A stretch of DNA of 64,000 nt from CAZJBS01 sp964544475 (lineage in GTDB: Bacteria > CLD3 > SB21), in the NCBI GenBank assembly GCA_964544475.1, contig CAZJBS010000007.1, positions 62,001 to 126,000 on the forward strand, in the 5' to 3' direction. A model generated the notes under the pieces. It worked only from the letters and a program-made list of their open reading frames with translations, was not told the DNA's origin and made no database searches. A program made the position numbers and the translations under genes. Shown here piece after piece: positions 34,512-44,401 of the stretch (position 1 is its first letter; every line of letters begins with the position of its first letter).

Positions 34512-35957
34512 TTATCCCACACTGCCTTCGAGACTGACGCTCAGCAGTTTTTGCGCTTCAACGGCAAATTCCATGGGCAGTTCCTTGAACACTTCCTTGC
34601 AAAAACCGTTGACGATCATATTCACCGCGTCCTCTTTGGAAATGCCACGCTGGTTGCAGTAAAAAATCTGATCCTCGCCTATTTTTGACGTCGTGGCTTC
34701 GTGTTCCACCTGCGCGCTGGGGTTTTTCACTTCGATATACGGAAACGTGTGGGCGCCGCACCGGTCGCCGATCAGCAACGAGTCGCATTGTGAAAAATTG
34801 CGCCCGTTTTGCGCGCCTTTCATCATCTTGACCAGGCCGCGATACGTGTTCTGTCCGACGCCGGCTGAAATGCCTTTGGATACGATCGTGGATTTCGTGT
34901 TCCGGCCGATGTGAATCATCTTAGTCCCTGTATCGGCCTGCTGGTGATGCGCCGTGAGCGCCACCGAATAGAATTCACCCACCGAGTGGTCGCCCTGGAG
35001 GATACAGCTTGGATACTTCCACGTGATGGCCGAACCCGTTTCGACCTGGGTCCATGAGATTTTGCTGTGCGCACCGGCGCATTTGCCCCGTTTGGTCACA
35101 AAGTTATAGATGCCGCCTTTGCCGTCCTTGTCGCCCGGGTACCAATTCTGGATGGTCGAGTATTTGATCTGGGCGTGGTCCATGGCCACCAATTCGACGA
35201 CGGCCGCATGAAGCTGGTTTTCGTCGCGCATCGGAGCGGTGCAGCCTTCGAGATAGCTGACATAGGCTCCTTCGTCGGCCACGATCAGCGTTCGTTCAAA
35301 TTGTCCCGTGTTCGCGGCATTGATTCGGAAATACGTGGACAATTCCATCGGGCAACGTACGCCTTTCGGCACGTACACAAAGGAACCGTCGGAAAAGACG
35401 GCGGCGTTCAGCGCGGCGAAGTAGTTGTCGGTATGGGGTACGACGGAACCCAGATATTTCTGGATCAGATCGGGGTGTTCTTTCACGGCCTCGGAGAATG
35501 AACAAAAAATAATCCCCAGTTCGTTGAGTTTGGCCTTAAACGTCGTGGCGACCGACACGCTGTCGAAAACCGCGTCCACGGCCACACCGGCAAAGATCTC
35601 CTGCTCACGCAGCGGAATGCCGAGCTTGTCGTAGGTCTTGAGCAATTCCGGATCCACTTCGCTCAGGCTGTTGAGCTTCTTCGGTTGTTTGGGAGCGGAA
35701 TAGTAGATGATGTCCTGATAGTCAATCTTCGGGAAGTGCACATTCTGCCATTCGGGCTCGGTCATTTCCTGCCAGCGACGAAAGGCGTTCAGGCGCCACT
35801 CCAGCAGAAAGGCGGGCTCGTTCTTTTTGGCCGAAATGAACCGGATGATGTCTTCATTCAGCCCTTTCGGCGCAGTATCGGCTTCGATGTCGGTGACGAA
35901 TCCGTACTTATACTCCCTGCCGGCAAGTTTCTCAATGATCTTTACGTCCGTACTCAT
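34512..35957 (-). CDS. sufB: SufB, Fe-S scaffold subunit
   Basis: A 481-residue SufB, the scaffold on which the cluster is built. Conserved segments include FVYVPKGVRCPMELSTYFRIN, YLEGCTAPMRDENQLHAAVVE and the C-terminal GDRCGAHTFPYIEVKNPSA. The acceptor Cys and the His near the C-terminus are kept. It is the first gene of the operon sufB-C-D-S-U-T-rrf2, a common order in Gram-positives and the FCB group. The ribosome site before the ATG is weak. Confidence 0.97.
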   Translation of the reverse strand: MSTDVKIIEKLAGREYKYGFVTDIEADTAPKGLNEDIIRFISAKKNEPAFLLEWRLNAFRRWQEMTEPEWQNVHFPKIDYQDIIYYSAPKQPKKLNSLSEVDPELLKTYDKLGIPLREQEIFAGVAVDAVFDSVSVATTFKAKLNELGIIFCSFSEAVKEHPDLIQKYLGSVVPHTDNYFAALNAAVFSDGSFVYVPKGVRCPMELSTYFRINAANTGQFERTLIVADEGAYVSYLEGCTAPMRDENQLHAAVVELVAMDHAQIKYSTIQNWYPGDKDGKGGIYNFVTKRGKCAGAHSKISWTQVETGSAITWKYPSCILQGDHSVGEFYSVALTAHHQQADTGTKMIHIGRNTKSTIVSKGISAGVGQNTYRGLVKMMKGAQNGRNFSQCDSLLIGDRCGAHTFPYIEVKNPSAQVEHEATTSKIGEDQIFYCNQRGISKEDAVNMIVNGFCKEVFKELPMEFAVEAQKLLSVSLEGSVG

Positions 35958-36029
35958 CTAATCTCGGTCGACAAGTTAAGTTCATAATAAATAACGCGCA
36001 TCATCATCCACGTGCCAAAACTACCTATT

Positions 36030-36047
36030 CTTAACTAAAAAGTCAAG
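36030..36047 (-). promoter_or_regulatory. Palindrome over the suf promoter region, possible Rrf2 operator
   Basis: CTTAACT-AAAA-AGTCAAG (plus strand) is an imperfect inverted repeat of seven bases per arm with one mismatch. Its right arm is, on the minus strand, TTGACT, a good -35, 73 bases before the sufB start; the -10 is unclear. A second AAGTTAAG occurs at 35973-35980. Regulation by the operon's own Rrf2 protein is inferred. Confidence 0.5.
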
Positions 36048-36214
36048 ATTAATGAAATATGTTGTAAATCAAGCTGATTCAATGGAAGATTGCCGAGTAG
36101 CAGCTCGCTTACGGACGGTCCGTTTCGGCAGAAGTACTCCGCGAACAGTCGGTTTCCGTACGCGGAAAGCCGGTTTTTATTTGTATGTGCTGGGTTTTGC
36201 GCGGAGTGAATTTC

Positions 36215-37252
36215 TCAAAAATATTTTTTCTTGAACCATAACGCCACGTCCACGAGCAGGATCAAGACCGGAACTTCGACCAATGGCCCGATTACGGTCG
36301 CAAAAGCGACCTGCGAATTGATTCCAAAAACGGCTACGGCGACCGCGATGGCCAATTCAAAGTCATTGCTTCCGGCTGTAAAGGCCACGGTCGTGGAGTT
36401 TTCGTACGAACTGCCCATTTTCTTTGCGGCGTAAAAAGTCACAAAGAACATCACGGCAAAATACAATGTGTAAGGGATAGCTACCCGGATCACATCCATC
36501 GGCAATTCAACGATTTTCTCGCCTTTTAGCGAGAACATGACGAATATCGTAAAAAGTAACGCCACAGGCGTTATTGGGGAAATCTTCGGAACGAAATTTT
36601 CATGATACCATGTTTTGTCCTTAATTTGGAGCAACAAGATTCTGGTGATCATACCCGCCGCAAAAGGGATCCCAAGATAGATCAATACCGTTAAAGCAAT
36701 TTCTGAGATGGATACTTCAACTAACGCCCCGTGCAGGCCGAATAGAGGCGGCAGGAGCGTAATGAAGACGTAAGCATAAACCGAATACAGGAATACCTGG
36801 AACAGCGCATTGAAGGCCACCAATCCGGCGGCAAGTTCCGGATCGCCTTTGGCCAGGTCATTCCATACCAGCACCATCGCAATACATCGCGCAAGGCCGA
36901 CCAGTATGACGCCAATCATCAGATCGGGCTTGTCCGGCAAAAGCAGGATGGCAAACAGGAACATCACCAACGGACCGAGTATCCAATTCTGCACCAACGA
37001 AAGAAAAAGTAATTTGGTGTTTCGAAATACGATAGGCAGTTCTTCGTATTTCACTTTGGCCAATGGCGGATACATCATAAGAATAAGGCCGATGGCGATA
37101 GGGATATTCGTGGTACCTGAACTCAGCGAACCCCAATAGCCGGCAAGTACGGGAAACAGCGAACCGGCCACAACGCCCATGAACATGATGAGAAATATCC
37201 AGAGCGTCAGATAGCGGTCAAAGAATGATAATTGTTTGGATACGGATGACAT
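36215..37252 (-). CDS. acr3: Acr3-type arsenite efflux permease
   Basis: A 345-residue polytopic membrane protein of the BART/Acr3 family, which exports arsenite. It has about ten membrane helices, starting with LTLWIFLIMFMGVVAGSLFP, and the conserved region GLARCIAMVLVWNDLAKGDPE, with the Cys known to be essential in Acr3. FTAGSNDFELAIAVAVAVFG is a second family hallmark. It lies downstream of arsC and a decayed thioredoxin gene on the same strand. No ArsR regulator is visible. Confidence 0.96.
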   Translation of the reverse strand: MSSVSKQLSFFDRYLTLWIFLIMFMGVVAGSLFPVLAGYWGSLSSGTTNIPIAIGLILMMYPPLAKVKYEELPIVFRNTKLLFLSLVQNWILGPLVMFLFAILLLPDKPDLMIGVILVGLARCIAMVLVWNDLAKGDPELAAGLVAFNALFQVFLYSVYAYVFITLLPPLFGLHGALVEVSISEIALTVLIYLGIPFAAGMITRILLLQIKDKTWYHENFVPKISPITPVALLFTIFVMFSLKGEKIVELPMDVIRVAIPYTLYFAVMFFVTFYAAKKMGSSYENSTTVAFTAGSNDFELAIAVAVAVFGINSQVAFATVIGPLVEVPVLILLVDVALWFKKKYF

Positions 37253-37274
37253 ATGGCGCCTCGTTCTTAGTTGG

Positions 37275-37376
37275 TCACTTTGGCCATATCGAGAAGCCAG
37301 TGTTCCAAACCATTCCTTCCAGCTTAACGCAATTGGCGCAACCGGGCCCCAATACTTTAATCTCTAACATACTCAT
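37275..37376 (-). pseudogene. Frameshifted remnant of a small redox-active disulfide thioredoxin
   Basis: The frame from the ATG at 37376 begins MSMLEIKVLGPGCANCVKLE, matching the start of the roughly 77-residue thioredoxin-like proteins often found in arsenic operons, with an intact CANC redox motif. After about 22 residues it reads MVWNTGFSIWPK and stops. A shift of one base gives DMAKVTN, which resembles the next expected segment, so a frameshift plus loss of the C-terminal half is likely. The ATG overlaps the arsC stop (ATGA), as in an intact operon. A sequencing error cannot be excluded. Confidence 0.7.
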
Positions 37377-37807
37377 GGCTCCTTCTCTTGCAGTTCTTTG
37401 CGATACAGGTCGAAAAAACGCTCTTTGATCTGATCGCGGATCTTTCGGAATTCGGAAAGAATTTCTTCTTCCGTACCAGTCGCCTCCGCCGGATCTTCAA
37501 AGCCGATATGCTGACGATGTTTTACTTTGCCTGTAAAAACAGGACAATTCTCATTCGCATGGCCGCAGACAGTGATCACATAGTCAAATGCTTGCGAAAT
37601 AAATTGATCCGTACTTTTGGGATAGTTCATGCCAAGATCGATCCCGGCTTCCCGCATCACCTGAATAGCTTTGGGATGAACTTGTCCGGAAGGTTTCGTT
37701 CCTGCAGAATGGACTTCCAGGTTCTTGTCAAACGATTTTAGAAACCCTTCCGCCATTTGACTCCGGCAGGAATTGCCGGTGCAAAGAATCAGAATCTTCT
37801 TGAACAT
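37373..37807 (-). CDS. arsC: Thioredoxin-coupled arsenate reductase (LMW-PTP fold)
   Basis: A 144-residue arsenate reductase. The phosphatase-like loop C9-TGNSC-R15 binds arsenate, and the resolving cysteines are Cys81 and Cys88 in TVCGHANENCPVF, as in the thioredoxin-linked enzyme of Staphylococcus. The start has a strong AGGAGG site. It is the first gene of a short arsenic set with a broken thioredoxin and Acr3: arsenate is reduced and arsenite exported. Confidence 0.96.
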   Translation of the reverse strand: MFKKILILCTGNSCRSQMAEGFLKSFDKNLEVHSAGTKPSGQVHPKAIQVMREAGIDLGMNYPKSTDQFISQAFDYVITVCGHANENCPVFTGKVKHRQHIGFEDPAEATGTEEEILSEFRKIRDQIKERFFDLYRKELQEKEP

Positions 37808-37995
37808 CCTTTCCTCCTATTTTCAATTGCCCGGTGACATAAACATGGGGGCATCAACAAAATGGTATCTGAATGCCCTGTATCCTGACTATTTTGTCAA
37901 AAACCCCACATACTCTCCGCCGAGTCCCGGTCTTCAGGCTTTCGCTAAGTTGGACAAGTACAAGGAACTTTGCATCGGTGAGCAGAAAATGGCAA

Positions 37996-38035
37996 CCCCA
38001 CCCGAGCCATCCTCGACGGGATGCTCAGGGTGGGG
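37996..38035 (-). terminator. Strong hairpin after the lipoprotein gene
   Basis: CCCCACCC (37996-38003) pairs with GGGTGGGG (38028-38035), and the inner arms GAGCxATCC and GGATGCTC extend the stem to about 16 pairs with small bulges. It lies about 30 bases after the stop at 38067. The T-run on the minus strand is weak (ATTTT after ten bases). A probable terminator for the barrel-lipoprotein pair. Confidence 0.65.
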
Positions 38036-38066
38036 CCGCGATCATCTCAAAATTTGTCTGTACGCC

Positions 38067-39737
38067 TTAGTCGAGCCTGACAAGAAATTGGCCACCCGTG
38101 ATCGACTTCGTTTGCGACAGAAAACTATTGTAAGCTGTGAAACTAAACGTCCCCCTCGCAAGGCCCGTTTGACTGTCATAAAACGTCACTTCCAGAACGC
38201 CCGTATGCGTGGCATCCGTTGAATAGTATTCGAACACAGAAGCCGAGTCCCTGTAGTAATTGGCATACCCCGGGCTTCCTCCCCCGATCGGATACGTACC
38301 CACTCCGGTGAAATTGTCTGTGTTGATATGTATTTGTTCCCACGTATTCCCCATCTCCCTGTCGCCTCCCAACTCAAAATAACCTCCCGTTCCCCACGTA
38401 TACCCATAGCCGTACATGTCGCACGCTTCGAAGGGCAGCCCGCCCACGAACGCCGTCATGTAGTCGTGACCGGCCGTGTCAATTTCGATGTCAAACGTTT
38501 CTTTGAATTGGTCGGAGGAGGCCATATCGGGAAAGATATTATTCATGTGAGGATCCGGAAAGATAACGCTGTTCCACTTCCAGAATAGCTCGGATTCGCC
38601 GCATGCATTCGTAAACACCGACACCGTGTAGGCCGGCAGTTTCGTCTTGAAATCCTGAATTGGATTGGTGAAGAACTGCTTGAAACTGACTGTGAGATCC
38701 AGTCCGTCGTTGAAGTCCTCGAAAATCACCGAATTTTCGAGTCCGGTCTTGATGTCAATCAACGCATTTCGGATATCCTGAAGGTCGGTCTGGTCATTGA
38801 ATTTGATGATGTCGTTGTCCTGGTTATCCGTCTCGCTTTGCAGGAAATCGACAGCTTCGACGAGGATATCCGATGCGTCCATGAGATCCGTCCGCGCCGA
38901 TGGTAATTCCTGATGGCTGTTCAGCGTGAAAAATGAGGTGCCTGGTTGGAGCGCCGCTACGATCCCGTCCGCCGTGTAATCGTCGACATCGAAGTCGTAT
39001 GCGTTGAATACTCTCAGCGTCGCCCGCAGACTCAGCAAGCCTCCGTGAAACGCCTTGACTTCGGTCATGTCGAGTTCGCGGGGATCGCGGTCATAATTGC
39101 CCTGCATTTGCGGCGTCACGGTGTAGGTGAACGTGGGCGTTTGTTCCACGACTTCCAGCCGCCCGATGGCGTACGTGACAGCCGGCATCAGTTTGTCCTG
39201 GATCAGGGCCTGGACCTCGCTCATGAGCGGCGGATTGCCAAGGGCGACCTTTGGGATGGCCCTGTATTCACGAACGACCATCAAGGGATCGACACCCCTC
39301 AGGGTGGGCGTGAACGGCGATACTCCAACGTCCAGCATTTTCCGGTCGGATTTTTTCAACGCTCCCGTCAATCGGCCTCTGCCCCAGAAATCCGCGGTGT
39401 CGAAATAGTTTTCAAAATCATCGCGCATGTTTCTGATTTCCTGGTCGACATTCAGTTTCATGATTTCCGTGATCGCGGCGCCCAAATGCGCGGACGTAAT
39501 GGTCGGATCCGCCGCGATCGTCTCGCGGTAAAGGCGATTCGGCGTCGTGAAATCGATCCCATCCAGATCGGACGGTTCCGAGGCGTTCATGAATTGGTAC
39601 ATGGCCACGGCCATGGCCGAATCGGCTTCCCGGATACGATTGTGATCGTTGGTTGCGGTGTCTTCGCAACTCGCCACCGCCAATGTGAGAAGCAAAATCA
39701 CCAACCAACCGCCGACTTGTCTTTTTTGATTTTTCAT
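38067..39737 (-). CDS. Large lipoprotein of unknown function
   Basis: A 556-residue protein with a lipoprotein signal, MKNQKRQVGGWLVILLLT ending at LAVASC. I do not recognise a family. Residues about 30-110 have a helical, TPR-like look (MAVAMYQFMNAS, AAITEIMKLN), the middle is mixed with many Asp, and the last 150 residues are aromatic- and Gly-rich beta sequence with two cysteines. The start follows an AAGGAG site; the longer frame to 39914 runs into the upstream gene. It is 44 bases after an outer-membrane barrel gene, so the two may work together, for example as a surface lipoprotein with its barrel. Confidence 0.75.
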   Translation of the reverse strand: MKNQKRQVGGWLVILLLTLAVASCEDTATNDHNRIREADSAMAVAMYQFMNASEPSDLDGIDFTTPNRLYRETIAADPTITSAHLGAAITEIMKLNVDQEIRNMRDDFENYFDTADFWGRGRLTGALKKSDRKMLDVGVSPFTPTLRGVDPLMVVREYRAIPKVALGNPPLMSEVQALIQDKLMPAVTYAIGRLEVVEQTPTFTYTVTPQMQGNYDRDPRELDMTEVKAFHGGLLSLRATLRVFNAYDFDVDDYTADGIVAALQPGTSFFTLNSHQELPSARTDLMDASDILVEAVDFLQSETDNQDNDIIKFNDQTDLQDIRNALIDIKTGLENSVIFEDFNDGLDLTVSFKQFFTNPIQDFKTKLPAYTVSVFTNACGESELFWKWNSVIFPDPHMNNIFPDMASSDQFKETFDIEIDTAGHDYMTAFVGGLPFEACDMYGYGYTWGTGGYFELGGDREMGNTWEQIHINTDNFTGVGTYPIGGGSPGYANYYRDSASVFEYYSTDATHTGVLEVTFYDSQTGLARGTFSFTAYNSFLSQTKSITGGQFLVRLD

Positions 39738-39781
39738 TTTCAAAACTCCTTCGTTGGTTAACATGCAAACGAAACACGAAA

Positions 39782-41200
39782 TTAGAAGAGCCATGTAAGT
39801 GCCACCTTGCCGAGAAAACCCCCTCCCGACGCTTTGACCTTCCGAAGATTGCGGGATGACCGGTCGGCGGAAGGCAACGGAAGAAGTTGCTCGCCGCTCA
39901 CGTCCACAATCCACGACGGAAACTGCAGATGGTAATCAACGGCCACATCCAGAAGATGACGCTCCACGCGCCATGATCCGGATCCCCGATCAACGACAAA
40001 GAAGATGCCCTGCACCTTCCGAAATTCGTAATGACCGCGGCCGCGCAGGAACACCCAGCCCGTCTTGAGTTGGAGACCGTGGCGCTGTCCCGCCTGCCAT
40101 TGGCCTCCGGCAAACAAGCCGTCCCACGTCAACCGTCCATCCACACCCGCCTCGTACGACGTCCCCAACAGGTCCACCAGCGCGCCGGTGAATGGCCAGC
40201 TTTCCACGATCGCGCCGACGTGCGACGTCAGGCCAATATGGTTGAATTCTGCAAACGTTGAATACCGGGTTCCAAAACGGTAGGCCACCAGGCCATCATG
40301 GGCAACGTATTCGGGATTCGGGATGTTGATTTTGCCATATTGTTGGTTGTCCTGTTCAAACCTCGACAATCCGTCGAAGGAAAGGACATCCACGTCGTAG
40401 CGAAGGCGCCATGGACCATACACCCCGGTCAGTGTCCCTTCGTACCGCCGGGATGCCCCGTCCGGAATTGACGAATACGAATCCTCGTACACCAGATCGG
40501 AGCCTACCCGGCCGTAGGTGGCGACCACGCCGCCCTGCAATCCGGTTGCCGGAGTCACCGACATATAGAAGCCACGGTTGTCCACATGGTAAGCCAGCGG
40601 GGCTCCTATGCGATTGACATCATACCAGATCACCGCGGCATCCTGAAACGTGTGTCGGGAAAAGAAAATGCCTCCTCGCAAACGGCCCCGATCGAATCCG
40701 AGTTGGGTTGAAAAACCGGTGTACCGTGTCTTCCAGCCTTTGGAGATCGAATAACCCACGCAACTCTCCATCCATTCAAATGTCCGGACGGCATACCGGC
40801 ATGCCAATTCGTCATAGTCATTGTGATAGATCACCGAATTCCCGGATGTAAACCGGCCGGTCGTGTTGCCGTCGAAACCCGACCATTGCAGAGTCACATG
40901 CCCCCATCGGCCGTCCGGTGTGAGCGGTCGCGCCAATTCCAGTCCGTAATTCATCTGGGAGAATTGCATCGAATGGCGGCCATAGCGGACATGAAGCCAA
41001 TTCCGATATACGCCGTGGCTACGCAGATAGCGTGTCTCGTAAGAAAACGGATTCAGGAAGCCCGGTTGAAGTTCGTCCGATGATCGCAGGCCTCTGGGGA
41101 GAAACCAGTCAAACCACTCAGTGCCGGCCGCCGCCGCGTGACCGGCAAGAACTGTCGACGCGAGCAGAAAAACAAAGTTATGTCGGCACGAATTGAACAT
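39782..41200 (-). CDS. Predicted outer-membrane beta-barrel protein
   Basis: A 472-residue exported protein. The signal peptide MFNSCRHNFVFLLASTVLAG ends near HAAAA. The mature part is made of alternating polar and aromatic strands, with many Tyr, Trp and Gly, and it ends in LTWLF, a terminal Phe as needed for Bam-dependent insertion. This points to an outer-membrane barrel, but I recognise no named family. The start at 41200 has an AGGGA site. It is the first gene of a pair with a lipoprotein; both are on the minus strand, divergent from the SpoIIE phosphatase gene. Confidence 0.75.
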   Translation of the reverse strand: MFNSCRHNFVFLLASTVLAGHAAAAGTEWFDWFLPRGLRSSDELQPGFLNPFSYETRYLRSHGVYRNWLHVRYGRHSMQFSQMNYGLELARPLTPDGRWGHVTLQWSGFDGNTTGRFTSGNSVIYHNDYDELACRYAVRTFEWMESCVGYSISKGWKTRYTGFSTQLGFDRGRLRGGIFFSRHTFQDAAVIWYDVNRIGAPLAYHVDNRGFYMSVTPATGLQGGVVATYGRVGSDLVYEDSYSSIPDGASRRYEGTLTGVYGPWRLRYDVDVLSFDGLSRFEQDNQQYGKINIPNPEYVAHDGLVAYRFGTRYSTFAEFNHIGLTSHVGAIVESWPFTGALVDLLGTSYEAGVDGRLTWDGLFAGGQWQAGQRHGLQLKTGWVFLRGRGHYEFRKVQGIFFVVDRGSGSWRVERHLLDVAVDYHLQFPSWIVDVSGEQLLPLPSADRSSRNLRKVKASGGGFLGKVALTWLF

Positions 41201-41341
41201 GTCTTCCCTGCATACAACAAATAAATATATACACATATGTCCTTAAATGCTACTGGTATTGTAGTGGTAAAGGCGCGCGAAGGCCCGATTCGCCTTCCAA
41301 AACCTGTACGACCGTGCGCTTTGGTGAATTCCCGCTTTCAC

Positions 41342-41370
41342 TTGAATTTCTGAACCCCGCGGGCTATATT
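41342..41370 (+). promoter_or_regulatory. Promoter of the phosphatase-moxR unit
   Basis: TTGAAT (41342-41347), a 17-base spacer and TATATT (41365-41370) lie 41 bases before the ATG at 41411. Confidence 0.65.
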
Positions 41371-41410
41371 TAGCCGCCTTTTCTAAACCCGTCCGGCGGA
41401 AATTCCATAC

Positions 41411-43366
41411 ATGTATCGCATCCTCAGACAATTCAACGACTACATCCTGTACGCCATTCTGATCTTCATTTTCATTGTGACGTTCCTCATGATTGAGGAC
41501 GTGTTTTCGTCCTTTTTCCCTCGGGCCAATGATGTGCTGGTGCTTTTCTTCAAGGCGTTTGTGATTGTCACGGTGTACGAACCGCTTCGCAAGCTGATTG
41601 AATTGCTGATCAAGAAAATCATTTTCCGCTATTATCACCGGCGGCAGGAAGCGATCCGGAATCTGGATGGCACGCTCTCGGCCAATCAGCCGTACAAGGA
41701 ACTCGCGGATCTGGTCACCGGCCGTTTACGCGAGATTCTGTACGTCAAACACGTCTCGTTTTACTTGAAGATTCCGGATGCGCTCTCCCTCGTCAGTAGT
41801 ACCGCCAGGAACGAACTGCTCATCAAGAAGATACGCCTTGATTCATCCTTCTACGAGCCCCTCCTCAACCGCCGTCGCGTCTTTGACGTGGACGATCTGG
41901 TCATTTTCCGAAACGGCGTGCATCCGGAATTTACACTGGAAACCCTGAAACACGAGGGCCACCGCTACGTCGTTCCGATGTGGCAGAAGGAAGGCCTTGT
42001 CGGCCTCATGGCGCTGGGTCCTGAAACGGAGTATCGTCACGAACTGACCGGCGAGGACAAGAAGATTCTGTGGCATTCGCTTCAGCGGGTCGGTCACACG
42101 CTGGAAAACGCCCGCCTGTACGCCCAATTGCAGAAAACGGTCCTTGAAAAAGAGCTCGTGCTTGGCATCGCCAAGAAATTCAACTCCGCCCTGCATGTCG
42201 AGAAACTGCTCGACATGATCCTGGATTCGGTCAAACTCATCGTACCCTACGACGCGGCCGGCATGTTTCTGATCAACGAGGACACGCAGGAGATCGAAAG
42301 CACCGTCATGCGGGGATACGACCCGGAAGCGATCGAAGAAGTCAACATGAAGGTGGGCACCGGTCTGATCGGCCAGTCCGCCAAGACCGGCAAAGCGATC
42401 ATCGTCAAAGATGTCAGTTTCAACGAGCATTACGTTCCTGTGCGGGCCACGACGCAATCCGAAATTGCGATACCCATCTGCGACGGGGATGAAGTGATCG
42501 GCGTCATGAATCTTGAAAACGACACGCTGGGCGCCTACCACGAGGGTTATCTCGACATCCTCAACGCGCTCGCCGGTGAAGCCGCCATCGCCATTCGCAA
42601 TGCCCGTCTCAATGAAGAAGCCGTGCGGACGGAGGAACTTGAGAAAGAGCTGGAAATCGCCGGCAAGATCCAACAGGCCATTCTCAACCAGAAGCTGCCC
42701 CACGTGGAAATACTGGACATCGCCGCTCGCAGCATTCCATGTCGCGCCGTCGGCGGGGATTTTTATGATGTGCTCCGGCTCAACGACCACCAGATCGGCG
42801 TGTGCATCGGCGATGTGTCCGGGAAGGGCATTCCCGGCGCCATCATGATGTCGGTCCTTTACACCGGCTATCGGGGCGTCGCCCGGGAATACACCACCAC
42901 GTCCGAAGCCGTGTCCTACCTGAACAATTTGCTCTGTGAGAATACGGCCGTCGGTACGTTTGCCACCTTTTTCTATGCCATCGTTGATTTTGAGTCGCTC
43001 ATCGTTTATTATACCAACGCCGGACACAACGCGCCGATCCTGTTCAAACGTTCGGGCACCTTTGACTCGCTCAACAAAGGCGGCATCGTGCTGGGTTTCA
43101 TCCAGGATCAGGACTACCGGCAAATCACGCAAATGGTGAACTACGGCGACATCCTGCTTTTTTACACCGACGGCGTGACGGAGGTATTCAATGAAGCGGA
43201 CGAGATGTTCGGTGAAGAAAGACTGAAGGCCATCGTGACGCAGTACCAGGATGCGTCGGCCCGGGAAATCCAGGATCACATCATGGAAGCCGTCAGGGAT
43301 TTTTCGCCGGAATCCGAACAACAGGACGATATGACGATGGTGGTGATCAAAGTTGAAAAGGAGTGA
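41411..43366 (+). CDS. GAF and SpoIIE-domain serine phosphatase (RsbU-like)
   Basis: A 651-residue regulatory phosphatase. A hydrophobic N-terminal segment (YILYAILIFIFIVTFLMI, residues about 14-31) and a second one near 45-60 anchor it in the membrane. One GAF-like domain lies at about 90-235 and a clear GAF domain at about 245-400, joined by a helical linker. The SpoIIE/PP2C domain (about 430-650) has VGGDFYDVLRL, IGDVSGKGIPGAIMM and LFYTDGVTEVFN, with the metal-binding aspartates kept. RsbU-type enzymes dephosphorylate anti-anti-sigma factors. No STAS or anti-sigma gene is nearby. Its last codons overlap the longest frame of moxR. Confidence 0.94.
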   Translation: MYRILRQFNDYILYAILIFIFIVTFLMIEDVFSSFFPRANDVLVLFFKAFVIVTVYEPLRKLIELLIKKIIFRYYHRRQEAIRNLDGTLSANQPYKELADLVTGRLREILYVKHVSFYLKIPDALSLVSSTARNELLIKKIRLDSSFYEPLLNRRRVFDVDDLVIFRNGVHPEFTLETLKHEGHRYVVPMWQKEGLVGLMALGPETEYRHELTGEDKKILWHSLQRVGHTLENARLYAQLQKTVLEKELVLGIAKKFNSALHVEKLLDMILDSVKLIVPYDAAGMFLINEDTQEIESTVMRGYDPEAIEEVNMKVGTGLIGQSAKTGKAIIVKDVSFNEHYVPVRATTQSEIAIPICDGDEVIGVMNLENDTLGAYHEGYLDILNALAGEAAIAIRNARLNEEAVRTEELEKELEIAGKIQQAILNQKLPHVEILDIAARSIPCRAVGGDFYDVLRLNDHQIGVCIGDVSGKGIPGAIMMSVLYTGYRGVAREYTTTSEAVSYLNNLLCENTAVGTFATFFYAIVDFESLIVYYTNAGHNAPILFKRSGTFDSLNKGGIVLGFIQDQDYRQITQMVNYGDILLFYTDGVTEVFNEADEMFGEERLKAIVTQYQDASAREIQDHIMEAVRDFSPESEQQDDMTMVVIKVEKE

Positions 43367-43374
43367 ATGAACGG

Positions 43375-44361
<987 letters not shown>

Positions 44362-44401
44362 TCGATAATCCAAGCCAACGGATTTCTACTTTTTCCGGCG
44401 T

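Noticed and set aside
36001..36024. A sigma-54-like TTGGCAC near the suf promoter
   Set aside because: On the minus strand TGGCAC occurs, but the next TGC is too far away for a -12 element.
36150..36178. A GC-rich hairpin followed by TTTTTAT on the plus strand
   Set aside because: No plus-strand gene precedes it, and on the minus strand no T-run follows, so I could not assign it as a terminator of acr3 or anything else.
37773..38222. A 149-codon plus-strand frame over the arsC upstream region
   Set aside because: It overlaps the ends of two minus-strand genes and the hairpin at 37996-38035 and has no recognisable domain.
41843..43321. A 492-codon minus-strand frame
   Set aside because: Antisense to the SpoIIE phosphatase; composition of a shadow frame.
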